Assembly: GCA_963730405.1 (NCBI GenBank)
Contig: CAVSRW010000011.1
Span: 62,001 to 126,000 of the forward strand
DNA from: Gaiellasilicea sp963730405
Lineage (GTDB): Bacteria; Actinomycetota; Thermoleophilia; Gaiellales; Gaiellaceae
Reading direction: 5' to 3'
DNA length: 64,000 bases
The notes under the pieces were generated by a model. That model did not search any database. It saw nothing but the letters and a program-made list of their open reading frames with translations, and was not told the DNA's origin. Below, piece by piece: positions 9,087 to 18,153 of the stretch (position 1 is its first letter; the number at the start of each line of letters is the position of its first letter). A program made the translations under genes and the position numbers.

Positions 9087-9865
9087 CATGCGACGGTCGC
9101 CCCCTTCCCGAGGTAGGCCTCGATCACGCGCTCGTCCTTCTGGACCTCCTGCGGCGTCCCCTCGGCGATCTTCTCGCCGTAGTCGAGCACGGTGACGCGG
9201 TCGGAGATGCCCATCACGACCTTCATGTCGTGCTCGATCATCAGCACGGTCAGGTCGCGCTCCTCGCGCAGCTTGCGGACGAAGGCGGTGAAGTCGGCCG
9301 TCTCCTGCGGGTTCATCCCGGCCGTCGGCTCGTCGAGGAGCAGCAGCTTCGGCTGCGTCGCGAGCGCGCGCGCGACCTCGAGCCGCCGCTGGTCGCCGTA
9401 GGAGAGGTTGCGCGACATCTCGTCGTCGCGGCCGCGCAGCCCGCGAGAAGCGCAGCAGCTCGCGTGCCCGCTCCCGCGCCTCGCGCTCCTCCCGGCGCAC
9501 GCGCGGCGTCCGGAAGATCGAGCCGAGGATCCCGCCGCGCAGCCGGCAGTGCATGCCGACGAGGACGTTCTCGAGCGCCGTCATGTGCTGGAAGAGCCGG
9601 ATGTTCTGGAACGTGCGGCCGATCCCGAGCTCCGTGATCGCGTGCGGCGGCTTGTCGCTGACGTCGATGCCGTCGAAGACGATCATGCCCGGCGGTCGGC
9701 TTGTAGACGCCCGTGAGCATGTTGAAGAAGGTCGTCTTGCCGGCGCCGTTCGGGCCGATCAGCGAGACGATCGACCCCTGCGGGATCGTGAAGTCGATGT
9801 CGTTCGTGGCGACGAGGCCGCCGAACTCCTTCCGTACCCGCTCGCGCGACGAGGAGGTCAGTCAT
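9083..9865 (-). pseudogene. livG: livG, branched-chain amino-acid ABC ATPase (frame-interrupted)
   Basis: Second ATPase of the LIV importer. In order: MTDLLVAR, a break near 9850 (apparently two bases short in a CG run), then VRKEFGGLVATNDIDF with Walker A GPNGAGKTTFFN; a break near 9685 (extra C) before MIVFDGIDVSDKPP; a break near 9430-9450 before RDDEMSRNLSYGDQRRLEVA; then Walker B KLLLLDEPTAGMNP and MIEHDMKVVM. A further indel near 9095-9110 (a GGGGG run) is likely because no stop precedes livF in the given frame. The ATG at 9865 overlaps the livM stop. Complete conserved motifs argue that the gene was functional until recently or is functional in the real genome. Confidence 0.75.
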
Positions 9866-11077
9866 TGCCGCGCTCTCGGTCGGTGTCCGAGCCCTCGTGC
9901 TGGACGTCGTAGAACGGCGTGTCGGCGACGCCCAGCTCGAGCTCGCGCTTGTGCCTGCGCTTCGGGTATCAGCCCCTCGGGCCGGAAGAGCATCATCAGC
10001 ACGATGATGACGCCGTAGATCCCGAACTGGTACTTCGTCGGCTCGAAGTCGACCCCGGCCTCGTTCAGCTTCGAGCCGATCGTCGCCAGGCCGGCGACGT
10101 TCAGGTAGCCGAGGATCATCCCGCCGAGCAGCACCCCCCAGATCGAGCCCATCCCGCCGAGGATGACCATGCAGAGGAGGAAGACGGAGAAGTTGAAGTA
10201 GAAGTCGGCCGGGAAGGCGCCGCTCCGGAAGCTCGCGTAGAACGCGCCGGCGACGCCGCCGAAGAAGGCGCCGATCGCGTACGACCACGTCTTCGTCCGC
10301 ATCAGCGGCACGCCCATCGCCGCGGCGGCGGTCTCGTCCTCGCGGATCGCGATCCAGGCGCGGCCGAGCCGCGAGTCGCGCAGCCGGATCGAGCAGAAGA
10401 CGGTGATCAGCAGGAGCGCGAGCGCGGTCCAGTAGAACCACGACAAGCGCTCGAACGACTGCTGGTAGCTGAGCGGGAGGCCGAGCGACTCACCGATCTC
10501 GCCGAAACCCGGCGAGTCGATCGGGCTGATCCCGAAGGTGCCGTGCGTGAGGTCGAAGCCGAAGACGTTGTCGCCGTTGCGCACGACCTGCGGGATGATC
10601 TCGCCGAAGCCGAGCGTGACGATCGCGAGGTAGTCGCCGCGCAGGCGCAGCGTCGGCAGGCCGATCAGGATCCCGATCAAGGCCGTGAAGCAGCCGGCGA
10701 TCAGGAGGACGAGCCAGAGCGAGAGGTGGATCCCCGGCAGCTCCCTCGAGATCCCGACCGAGCCGAAGTGGAACGTCCACTGGTCGAACTGCTGCGACGC
10801 GAGCCAGGCGGCGGTGTAGGCGCCGGCCGCGTAGAAGGCGACGTAGCCGAGGTCGAGCAGGCCGGCGTAGCCGACGACGATGTTCAGGCCGATCGCCATC
10901 ATCGTCACGACCATCATGATCACCATCGAGTCGAGCGCTCGGGACGAAGTCCCCGAGCAGCGGCAGGTCGCCGAGGCTCTCGACGTACTCCGGATAGAGG
11001 AACGCGGCCAGGATCAGCGCGATCGCGACGAACACGCCGGTACCGGCCTGCCGCAGCCTCTGCTGGATGCTGGTCAT
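9858..11077 (-). pseudogene. livM: livM, branched-chain amino-acid ABC permease (frame-interrupted)
   Basis: Inner-membrane permease of the LIV importer. It starts MTSIQQRLRQAGTGVFVAIA (ATG 11077, overlapping the livH TGA as ATGA). A break near 10945 shifts frame before MVIMMVVTMMAIGLNIVVGY. The central part has permease motifs such as GYAGLLDLGYVAFYAAGAY, LRGDYLAIVTLGFGEI and RAWIAIREDETAAAAMG. After FRPEGLIPEA a further break near 9955 would restore a C-terminus ending in ERGND just inside the livG start; without it the frame reads an Arg-rich tail that stops at 9862. About 400 aa when restored. Confidence 0.75.
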
Positions 11078-12124
11078 GCTCCCTCCGGCGTCCGCTCGCC
11101 CAGCAGGCCCTCCGGGCGGAAGACGAGGATCAGGATCAGGATCCCGAAGACGATCGTCCGCGTCCAGTCGGATCCTGGCGTGTACCAGGTCAGGCCCTCG
11201 TTGAACGCCTGGATGAAGCCGATTATGAGCGCGCCGAGCACTGCACCCGTGAGATTGCCGATGCCGCCGAGCACGGCCGCCGTGAAGGCGATCAGTCCGA
11301 GCTCGAAGCCCGTGTCGTAGCGCATGTTGAACTGGAGCAGGTACACGATGGCGGCCGCGGCCGGCGAGCGAGCCGGCGAGCGCGAACGTGACCGAGACCG
11401 TCCGGTTGACGTTGATCCCCATCATCGCCGACGCCTCGGTGTCCTGAGCCACCGCCCGCATCGCCTTGCCCTGCTTCGTCGAGCTGACGAACCACGTGAG
11501 CACGATCAGCACCGGAATCGTGATCAGCAGCACGGCGAGCTTGTTCCACGAGTACGTGATGTCGCCGATGCCGATCGCCTCGGAGCGCGGGATGAAGGAC
11601 GGGATCGAGTGGAAGCCGACGCCGTAGATCGCGAGCGAGATGTTCTGGACGATGAACGACATGCCGACCGCCGTGATCAGCATCGTCAGCCGCGACCTCG
11701 CCCGCAGCCGGCGGTAGGCGACGAACTCGATCGTCGCGTTCACGATCGCGAACAGCGTCATCATCGCGACGAGCGTCAGCAGCATCCCGCCGACGATCAC
11801 GGCAATCGAATCGTCGGCGTCGAGGCCGAGCACGGAGACGATCACGGTGCTGGCGACGAGGCCGGAGAGGGCGAAGACGTCGCCGTGCGCGAAGTTGATC
11901 AGCTGCAGGATCCCGTAGACGAGCGTGTAGCCGAGCGCGACGAGCCCGTAGATGGCGCCGTTCGTGAGCCCGATCAGGCCGACGTTGATGAACTCGGTCG
12001 GATCCTTGAAGAAGTTGACGAGCAGCCAGATCCCGACGAGCGCGAGGAGGCCGAGGCCGATCAGCGAGGTGACGCTCGACTTCCGCAGCCGGTCGAGAGT
12101 CGTCGTCAGCGCCGGGGGGGCCAT
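11074..12124 (-). pseudogene. livH: livH, branched-chain amino-acid ABC permease (one frame break)
   Basis: Inner-membrane permease of the LIV importer. The N-terminal part has typical segments (IGLTNGAIYGLVALGYTLVY; LINFAHGDVFALSG; the EAA-like KAMRAVAQDTEASAMMGINV). One apparently extra C near 11360 shifts the frame after FALAGSLAG; the other frame continues with YLLQFNMRYDTGFELGL and ends FRPEGLLGERTPEGA. The stop overlaps the livM start (ATGA). A strong hairpin separates the gene from livK. The intact halves suggest an indel error or recent lesion rather than old decay. Confidence 0.8.
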
Positions 12125-12146
12125 GAGGGAGAGAACCTAAACGAAA

Positions 12147-12176
12147 CTCGGGGGAGGGCAAACGCCCTCCCCCGAG
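12147..12176 (-). terminator. Hairpin between livK and livH
   Basis: Perfect 13-bp arms CTCGGGGGAGGGC and GCCCTCCCCCGAG with a 4-nt loop. On the minus-strand transcript it is followed by a broken T-tract (TTTCGTTT). Placed just after livK, it probably terminates part of the transcription and makes the binding protein more abundant than the permease and ATPases. Confidence 0.75.
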
Positions 12177-12196
12177 TCGCGACGTGCTGTTAGGCG

Positions 12197-13582
12197 CTAG
12201 CCACGCGCGGCTTCGACGTTCTCCGGCTTCGGGGAGATCGTCTTGACCGTCTCGAGCTTGTCGGTTGCCCTGTAGATCGTGAAGCCGACGACCGCGCCTT
12301 CGGCGCCGCTCGGGTCGCCGGTGTCGTTGATCTCGAAGCTGCCGAGGTAGCCGTCAGTGACTTCCGCCTCGAACATCTTCGCGATCACGTCGGCCCTGGA
12401 GCCGTCCGACGCGGCGATCGCGTCGATCATGATCTGCGCCGCCTGCGCGCCGTAGATCGCGTACGGATCGACCGGCTTGCCGCCGATCCGCGGCTTGAGC
12501 TTCTCTGCGAACTCGGCGCCTGCGCCCTGGAACTCGTCGATCGGGACGCCGGCGACACTCATGAACATTCCCGGTGTGGCCTCGGGCGCCTCGTCGATCG
12601 TCTGCTGAGTCGTGAACCCGTCCGGGGCGAAGAGCTTGACCTCGCCGTCGTTCGGGCCGAGCACGGCCACCTTGTCCTTGATCACCTGGGCGCCGTTCTC
12701 GTCGATCAGGCCGCCAAGGAAGACCGCGTCGGCGTCGGTGCCGCCGATCTTCCGGAACAGGGCCTCGTAGCTCGACGCCTTCGGATCCCAGGCCTCGAAG
12801 CCGGCGACCTTGATCCCGACCGCTTCCGCAGCGTTGCGGAAGTTCGTCGCGACGCCGAGTCCGTACGCCTCCTTGTCGTTCAGGATGTAGACGCTCGTGA
12901 CGCCCTGCTCCTTGGCGAACTCGGCCACGGCCGCACCCTGGTAGGCGTCGTGCGCGACCACGCGGGCGTAGTTGCGACTGCCGGATGGGTAGTACTTGTC
13001 CGGCTCGGTGCCGTCACAGCCAGGGCCGCCCTCGGTCAGGCAGACGTACGTGTTCGCCGGCGACATCATCGCGACGCCGCCGCCCGGAGCCTGGTTCAGC
13101 ACCGGAATCACGATCGCGGCACACCCCGAGTTGAAGGTGCCGATCACGCCGACGACCTTCTCGTTGCCGGCGTAGGCCTGCGCGTTCGTCGAGCACTTGC
13201 CCGAGTCCCACTTGCCCGCCTGAGCGGTCGAGTCGTCGCAGGACTGGAAGGCGACATTGTGGTCGCCCGCCTTGTAGTTCGCCTCCTCGAGGAGGACGCG
13301 AATCGCCTCCACGATCTGGGTCGTCTGCGTGCGCGACGAGCCCTGGAGCGGGAAGTCCGATGCGATCAGGACGTCGGGCTCACCCTCGCCCTCGTACTCG
13401 ACCGCCGTGCACGAGCTCGACGGCAGCGCCTCGACGCCCTCGCCCCCGCCACCCGAGGCCTCGGTCGTCGTGCCGTCGCCACTACCCTCGTCGTCATCGT
13501 CACCGCAACCCGCTGCGAGCAGTGCGAGCGCCGCGACGAGCAGGGCCAGAACGCTCAACCAACCACGCTTTCTGGAAATCAC
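12197..13582 (-). CDS. livK: Branched-chain amino-acid ABC substrate-binding lipoprotein
   Basis: 461 aa periplasmic-binding-type receptor that delivers a ligand to the LivHMGF importer. The signal peptide ends in lipobox LAAGC with lipidated Cys26, followed by an acidic/Gly linker. The mature part is a type I binding protein (VLIASDFPLQGSS; GVIGTFNSGCAAIVIPVLN; VYILNDKEAYGLGVA; FAPDGFTTQQTIDEAPE). The family binds Leu/Ile/Val or other amides and aromatics; the ligand here is not certain. It is first in its operon, with its own promoter and a following hairpin. Unlike the downstream genes its frame is intact. Confidence 0.88.
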   Translation of the reverse strand: MISRKRGWLSVLALLVAALALLAAGCGDDDDEGSGDGTTTEASGGGGEGVEALPSSSCTAVEYEGEGEPDVLIASDFPLQGSSRTQTTQIVEAIRVLLEEANYKAGDHNVAFQSCDDSTAQAGKWDSGKCSTNAQAYAGNEKVVGVIGTFNSGCAAIVIPVLNQAPGGGVAMMSPANTYVCLTEGGPGCDGTEPDKYYPSGSRNYARVVAHDAYQGAAVAEFAKEQGVTSVYILNDKEAYGLGVATNFRNAAEAVGIKVAGFEAWDPKASSYEALFRKIGGTDADAVFLGGLIDENGAQVIKDKVAVLGPNDGEVKLFAPDGFTTQQTIDEAPEATPGMFMSVAGVPIDEFQGAGAEFAEKLKPRIGGKPVDPYAIYGAQAAQIMIDAIAASDGSRADVIAKMFEAEVTDGYLGSFEINDTGDPSGAEGAVVGFTIYRATDKLETVKTISPKPENVEAARG

Positions 13583-13668
13583 CAGCTCTCTCCTCCTCCG
13601 TCACCTGATGGCCTAGCCCGACGAGGTTCTGCACGCGTCTGCGCAGCCTTGTTGCGGGCGAATGGCGA

Positions 13669-13698
13669 AGTATCACGGCGGAGCGCGGCACATTTCAA
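13669..13698 (-). promoter_or_regulatory. Putative livK promoter
   Basis: On the minus strand, TTGAAA (-35, 13698-13693) and TGATAC (-10, 13675-13670) are separated by 17 bp. The predicted leader is about 80 nt to the livK ATG. Confidence 0.5.
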
Positions 13699-13700
13699 CT

Positions 13701-13729
13701 TTGACCCGCTGCACTACGCTCGCTTAACA
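13701..13729 (+). promoter_or_regulatory. Putative promoter for tRNA-Leu
   Basis: TTGACC and TTAACA with a 17-bp spacer point toward the tRNA gene, leaving a precursor leader of roughly 60 nt. It sits back to back with the livK promoter. Confidence 0.45.
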
Positions 13730-13795
13730 GACATGTCAGCGGCCGGGTGTCGAGTCCGGAGCGTGCTGCGACCGCGAAGTACCATCCTCGGGCGG

Positions 13796-13879
13796 GCCGA
13801 AGTGGCGGAACTGGCAGACGCGCCGGACTCAAAATCCGGTTCCCTTCGGGGAGTGTGGGTTCGATTCCCACCTTCGGCA
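13796..13879 (+). tRNA. tRNA-Leu (CAA)
   Basis: An 84-nt class II tRNA. Acceptor arms GCCGAAG and CTTCGGC pair perfectly, with discriminator A and no encoded CCA. The anticodon stem CCGGA/TCCGG encloses the loop CTCAAAA, giving anticodon CAA, which decodes UUG. A long variable arm precedes the T-arm GTGGG-TTCGATT-CCCAC. The pseudokinase gene ends 9 bp away on the opposite strand. Confidence 0.95.
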
Positions 13880-13887
13880 TTCGGGCG

Positions 13888-14834
13888 TCACCCGGTCGTC
13901 GGCGGCGGCTCCGTCGTCGGCGTGAGCGGCTCGGTCGTCGGAGGCGGCGCCGTGGTCGGCGGCGGCTCGGTCGTCGGCGGCGGCTCCGTGCTCAGCGGTG
14001 GCTCGGTGACGGCCGGGGGCGCCGCCGTCGTCGGGGCCGCGGTCGTGGCGGGCGGGGCGGTCGTGGCGGGCGTCGACACGCCAGTCGTGGTCGATCCGGT
14101 CGTCTGCCCCGTCGTCGCCGGCGGCGGTACGACCGGCGCCTGCGTCGCCTGCCCCGTCGAGATCGTCGACGCGGCCGGGCCGGTCGCCGTGCCGCCGTCG
14201 GCGCCCGAGCCGCCGGAGGTCGCGAGGAATGCCACCCCGACACCGGCGAGCAGGAGCGCGAGCGCCCCGAGCGCGATCAGGGCGACCGGCCGCCGCCGGG
14301 GTCGCCGGAGGGCAGGGGCGCGAGCACGGCCGTCACGTCCCCGTCCTCTTCGATCGCTGCCTCGTCGCCGACCTCGAGCAGCTCGAGCAGCGCAGCCAGC
14401 GCCGCCCGATCCTGCTCGGCTGCGCCGACGCCGCCCAGCCCCGTCAGCTTCGCGTTGCCCTCCGCATCGAGGAGCACGCTGGTCGGCGAGAGCGAGCCGT
14501 GGGTCACGCCCTGCGCGTGGGCGTAGGCCAGGGCGGCGGTGACGTCGGCCGCGACCCGACGGGCGGTGGGCGCGTCGAGGGTGCCCGCGTCGAGCCGCTC
14601 GGCCAGCGTTCCGCCGCCCGCGTACTCGAGCACGGCGTACGACTCGCCCTCGTGCTCGCCCTGGTCGAAGACCTGCACGATGCTCGGGTGCGACAGGCCT
14701 GCAGCACCGAGGCCGGCCGCCGGCATTCGCACGAGCACCTCCCGCCCGAGCTCCCGGTCGAGGGCGCGCCAGCTCGAGCCGCCCGCCTGCTCGAGCAACT
14801 CGTACCGGCCGGCAACGACTCTCCCCGTCTCCAT
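13888..14834 (-). CDS. Membrane pseudokinase (PknB-like, catalytic residues lost; one frame break)
   Basis: Starts METGRVVAGRYELLEQ, a typical start of a bacterial Ser/Thr kinase domain. The catalytic Lys position reads VLVRMP, the HRD loop reads THGSLSPTSVLL (no catalytic Asp) and the DFG position reads LTGLGG, so phosphotransfer is very unlikely. After the lobe (ending near VLAPLPSG) an apparent indel near 14290-14300 shifts the frame; the other frame gives a transmembrane helix (VALIALGALALLLAGVGVAF) and a ~90-aa extracellular Thr/Pro-rich tail of TTEPPP-type repeats. It is divergent from pfkA by 33 bp. It may scaffold or sense envelope signals (inference). Confidence 0.7.
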
Positions 14835-14855
14835 CTGCTCCTCGCCGGGCGAGTC

Positions 14856-14861
14856 TAGACT
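14856..14861 (+). promoter_or_regulatory. -10 box of pfkA (leaderless)
   Basis: TAGACT, then 6 nt, then the GTG start of pfkA; no RBS. Confidence 0.55.
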
Positions 14862-14867
14862 CCGAGC

Positions 14868-15914
<1,047 letters not shown>

Positions 15915-15916
15915 CC

Positions 15917-15991
15917 GACCTTGCAACAGACTGTTGCAAGGTCGTGGCGCGGCGCGGCTCCGCGCCGCTCGTGCTTGTAACAGACTGTTAC
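15917..15991. terminator. Triple hairpin between convergent genes
   Basis: Three dyads in 75 bp: GACCTTGCAACAG/CTGTTGCAAGGTC (15917-15943, 13-bp arms, 1-nt centre), GGCGCGG/CCGCGCC (15951-15966), and GTAACAG/CTGTTAC (15977-15991). The outer two share the core AACAGACTGTT. The position between pfkA and the convergent gene fits a bidirectional terminator. Confidence 0.65.
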
Positions 15992-15996
15992 TTGGC

Positions 15997-17622
15997 TCAG
16001 CCGAAGAGGAGCAGGAGCGCGTCGGTCGGCGCGTAGTCGTCCGTCAGCACCGGCACGTCCTCGGTCTGAACCGGGGCGTCGACGCGGCCCCGGATCGCGG
16101 CCGTCAGATCGGGTGCGCCCGGTGCCTGCTTGCGCAGCTCCTCCCAGCGTTCCTCGAGGAACGCCTTCGACGGCGCGGCGCCGTCGCCGGCGACGAGGAT
16201 GATGTTGCTGATCGTGGTCAGGTCCCGCCCGCTGTCGGCCAGGACCGGGTGGATCGCAACGGTCGGGAAGACGGCGCGGTAGGTGCGCAGCATCGAGCGG
16301 AAGAGTCTGGAGCTGCTGCCGCGCACGGCGCCGATGATGTTGGTGGAGACGGTGCCGCCCGGCGCCAGCCGCGAGCGGGCGAGCTCGAGGAACTCGCGGG
16401 TCGCGAGGTGGAACGGGATCGAGTCAGAGTAGAAGGCGTCGATCACGATCGCGTCCCACGGCCCCTCGTTGGCGGCGATGAAGCGGCGCCCGTCCTCGAC
16501 CTCGACCCGCAGGCGCGGATCGCGCGGCAACTCGAAGAACTCGTAGGCCACGTCGACGACCTCGGGGTCGAGCTCGACCGCGTCGATACTCGTCGCCGGA
16601 AAGTCGCGCCAGGTCCGCTTCGGCGCCGACCCGCCGCCGAGGCCGATGTAGAGGATGCGTCGCGTGTCGGGGCGGTAGGCGAGCGGGAGCTGGAGGTAGT
16701 CGGAGTACTCGAAGCGGGTGCGGAAGGGATCGTCGATGAACATCCCGCTCTGGAAGGAGCTGTCGAAGCGGAGGTAGCGGCTGTTCGCGTCCTCGACGAC
16801 CGCGATCCGGTGGTACTGCGAGTCCTTGAGGTGCAGCACCTTGTAGCCGGACTGCTGGTCCTCGAGCGAGCCGCTCCGGTCCTCGTCCTGCTGTTGACGG
16901 TAGACCGGCGACCAGTTGCGCAACTGCGACGCGGAGACCGTGCCGCCCTGCTCGGGTGCGAGCGAGACGACGGCGCCGATGCTGGCTACTGCGAGCGCGA
17001 GCGCGACCACCCCGGCGAGCACGAGCCGCTCGACGAGCGCGACGGCGGCGGCGGCGAGCATCAACGCGACTGCGGCCGACGCGAGCACCTGGTCCGTGCC
17101 GAGCTCTGGGATCAGCCAGAACGCCGTGGCGAACGTGCCCGCGATCGACCCGGCCGTGGAGATGGCGAAGAGGCGGCCGGCGGTTCGCCCGAGCCCTTCG
17201 AGCGAGTGCGCCTTCAGCCGCACCGCGATCGGCGAGACCGTGCCGAGGATCACGCTCTGGATGCCGAAGAGGAAGACCGTGGCGAGGAGCGGGTTCAGCC
17301 GCGGCCCCGGGTCCCACTCGACCAGGTGCTCGAGCACCCACTCGTCGACGAACGGGATCGCGAGCACGAGCAGCGACGCCGACGCGAGCATGCCGACGAG
17401 GAGCCGCGGCGTCGGATAACGGTCTGCGATGGCACCGCCGACCCAGTAGCCGGTCGAGAGGCCGGCGAGGACGACGCCGATCAGCGCGCCCCAGACGTAG
17501 AGCGAGTTGCCGAAGTAGGGCGCCAGGACGCGGCTCGCGGCGATCTCCAGCCCGAGCAGCGCGGCGCCTGCCAGGAAGACCGCGACCCCGATCGCGATCG
17601 AGCGCCTGCGCTCGCGGCTCAT
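15997..17622 (-). CDS. Membrane-fused spermidine-synthase-like protein (paralog 2)
   Basis: 541 aa with the same architecture as the gene at 6663-8357: a multi-span membrane domain (GAALLGLEIAASRVLAPYFG; STAGSIAGTFATAFWLIPEL) followed by a spermidine-synthase fold (IGLGGGSAPKRTWRDFP; VELDPEVVDVAYEFFELP; IVIDAFYSDSIPFHLATREF). The C-terminus VLTDDYAPTDALLLLF matches the other copy. An ancestral duplication is likely. The ATG directly abuts the stop of the TrpC-like gene upstream, so the two are co-transcribed. The true substrate is unknown. Confidence 0.85.
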   Translation of the reverse strand: MSRERRRSIAIGVAVFLAGAALLGLEIAASRVLAPYFGNSLYVWGALIGVVLAGLSTGYWVGGAIADRYPTPRLLVGMLASASLLVLAIPFVDEWVLEHLVEWDPGPRLNPLLATVFLFGIQSVILGTVSPIAVRLKAHSLEGLGRTAGRLFAISTAGSIAGTFATAFWLIPELGTDQVLASAAVALMLAAAAVALVERLVLAGVVALALAVASIGAVVSLAPEQGGTVSASQLRNWSPVYRQQQDEDRSGSLEDQQSGYKVLHLKDSQYHRIAVVEDANSRYLRFDSSFQSGMFIDDPFRTRFEYSDYLQLPLAYRPDTRRILYIGLGGGSAPKRTWRDFPATSIDAVELDPEVVDVAYEFFELPRDPRLRVEVEDGRRFIAANEGPWDAIVIDAFYSDSIPFHLATREFLELARSRLAPGGTVSTNIIGAVRGSSSRLFRSMLRTYRAVFPTVAIHPVLADSGRDLTTISNIILVAGDGAAPSKAFLEERWEELRKQAPGAPDLTAAIRGRVDAPVQTEDVPVLTDDYAPTDALLLLFG

Positions 17623-18117
17623 CTAGGGCAGCTCGCGGACGAGCACGGCGTCGACCCCGGCCCGCTCGAGCTCGTCGATCTGCGGCTGGGTCGCCTCGCG
17701 TAGGTCGGCGATCGCGAGCTTGCCCGCCGGCAGGTCGGAGAGGAGGTCGAGCACGTGCTCGAGCCGGTCGTCGTCGCCGTCGGGCGCCGCGAGCACGAAG
17801 AGCTCGGGATCGAAGCGCTCCAGCGCCTCGTCCAGCTCCTCCTCCCGCTCGACCTGCACCACGAGCTCGACGCCCTCGCCGAGCTCGACGTCGTCGTCGC
17901 CCGGGCAGACGATGCGCGCGTCGCCCGCCGTCCCGGCGGCGGTCACGATCGGCAGCGCGGTCGAGGCGCGGATCGCATCGAGGGCATCCTCGGCGAGCAG
18001 GGCCTCGGCGCCGCCTGCCTCCGCGCGCTGCGCCTCGCCGGCGTCGCGCACGGCGACGATGAGCGAGATGCCGTCTCCGTCGGAGATGGCCTGGCTCAGA
18101 CGTCTCGGGCCGGTCAC
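17623..18117 (-). CDS. Degenerate TrpC-like TIM-barrel protein
   Basis: 164 aa, against ~260 for indole-3-glycerol-phosphate synthase. Visible resemblance: SLIVAVRDAGEAQRAEAGGA early, VELVVQVEREEELDEALERF in the middle and the final ELERAGVDAVLVREL, as in the last strand of TrpC. The catalytic lysines and the RKDF segment are missing, so tryptophan synthesis is unlikely. The GTG start gives VTGPRRLSQ. It ends exactly where the spermidine-synthase-like gene begins, which suggests a shared role. The assignment rests on weak motif similarity and could be a different phosphate-binding barrel. Confidence 0.5.
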   Translation of the reverse strand: MTGPRRLSQAISDGDGISLIVAVRDAGEAQRAEAGGAEALLAEDALDAIRASTALPIVTAAGTAGDARIVCPGDDDVELGEGVELVVQVEREEELDEALERFDPELFVLAAPDGDDDRLEHVLDLLSDLPAGKLAIADLREATQPQIDELERAGVDAVLVRELP

Positions 18118-18140
18118 GCGCCGGAGAGTACCCGAGCGGC

Positions 18141-18146
18141 TACGGT
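18141..18146 (+). promoter_or_regulatory. -10-like box of the secreted BNR protein
   Basis: TACGGT followed by 7 nt and the GTG at 18154. It supports that GTG over an in-frame GTG at 18145, which overlaps the box. Confidence 0.4.
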
Positions 18147-18153
18147 GCGGATC

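Noticed and set aside
9083..9110. livG-livF protein fusion
   Set aside because: They are read together only because a likely indel in a GGGGG run hides the livG stop; the CTGA overlap explains the junction better.
8354..11400. Programmed frameshifting in livHMGF
   Set aside because: About nine sites with different contexts, both +1 and -1 types and no slippery-site pattern; error or decay is simpler.
13888..13990. Tandem DNA repeat with its own function
   Set aside because: The GGCGGCTCCGTCGTC-type repeats simply encode the Thr/Pro tail of the pseudokinase.
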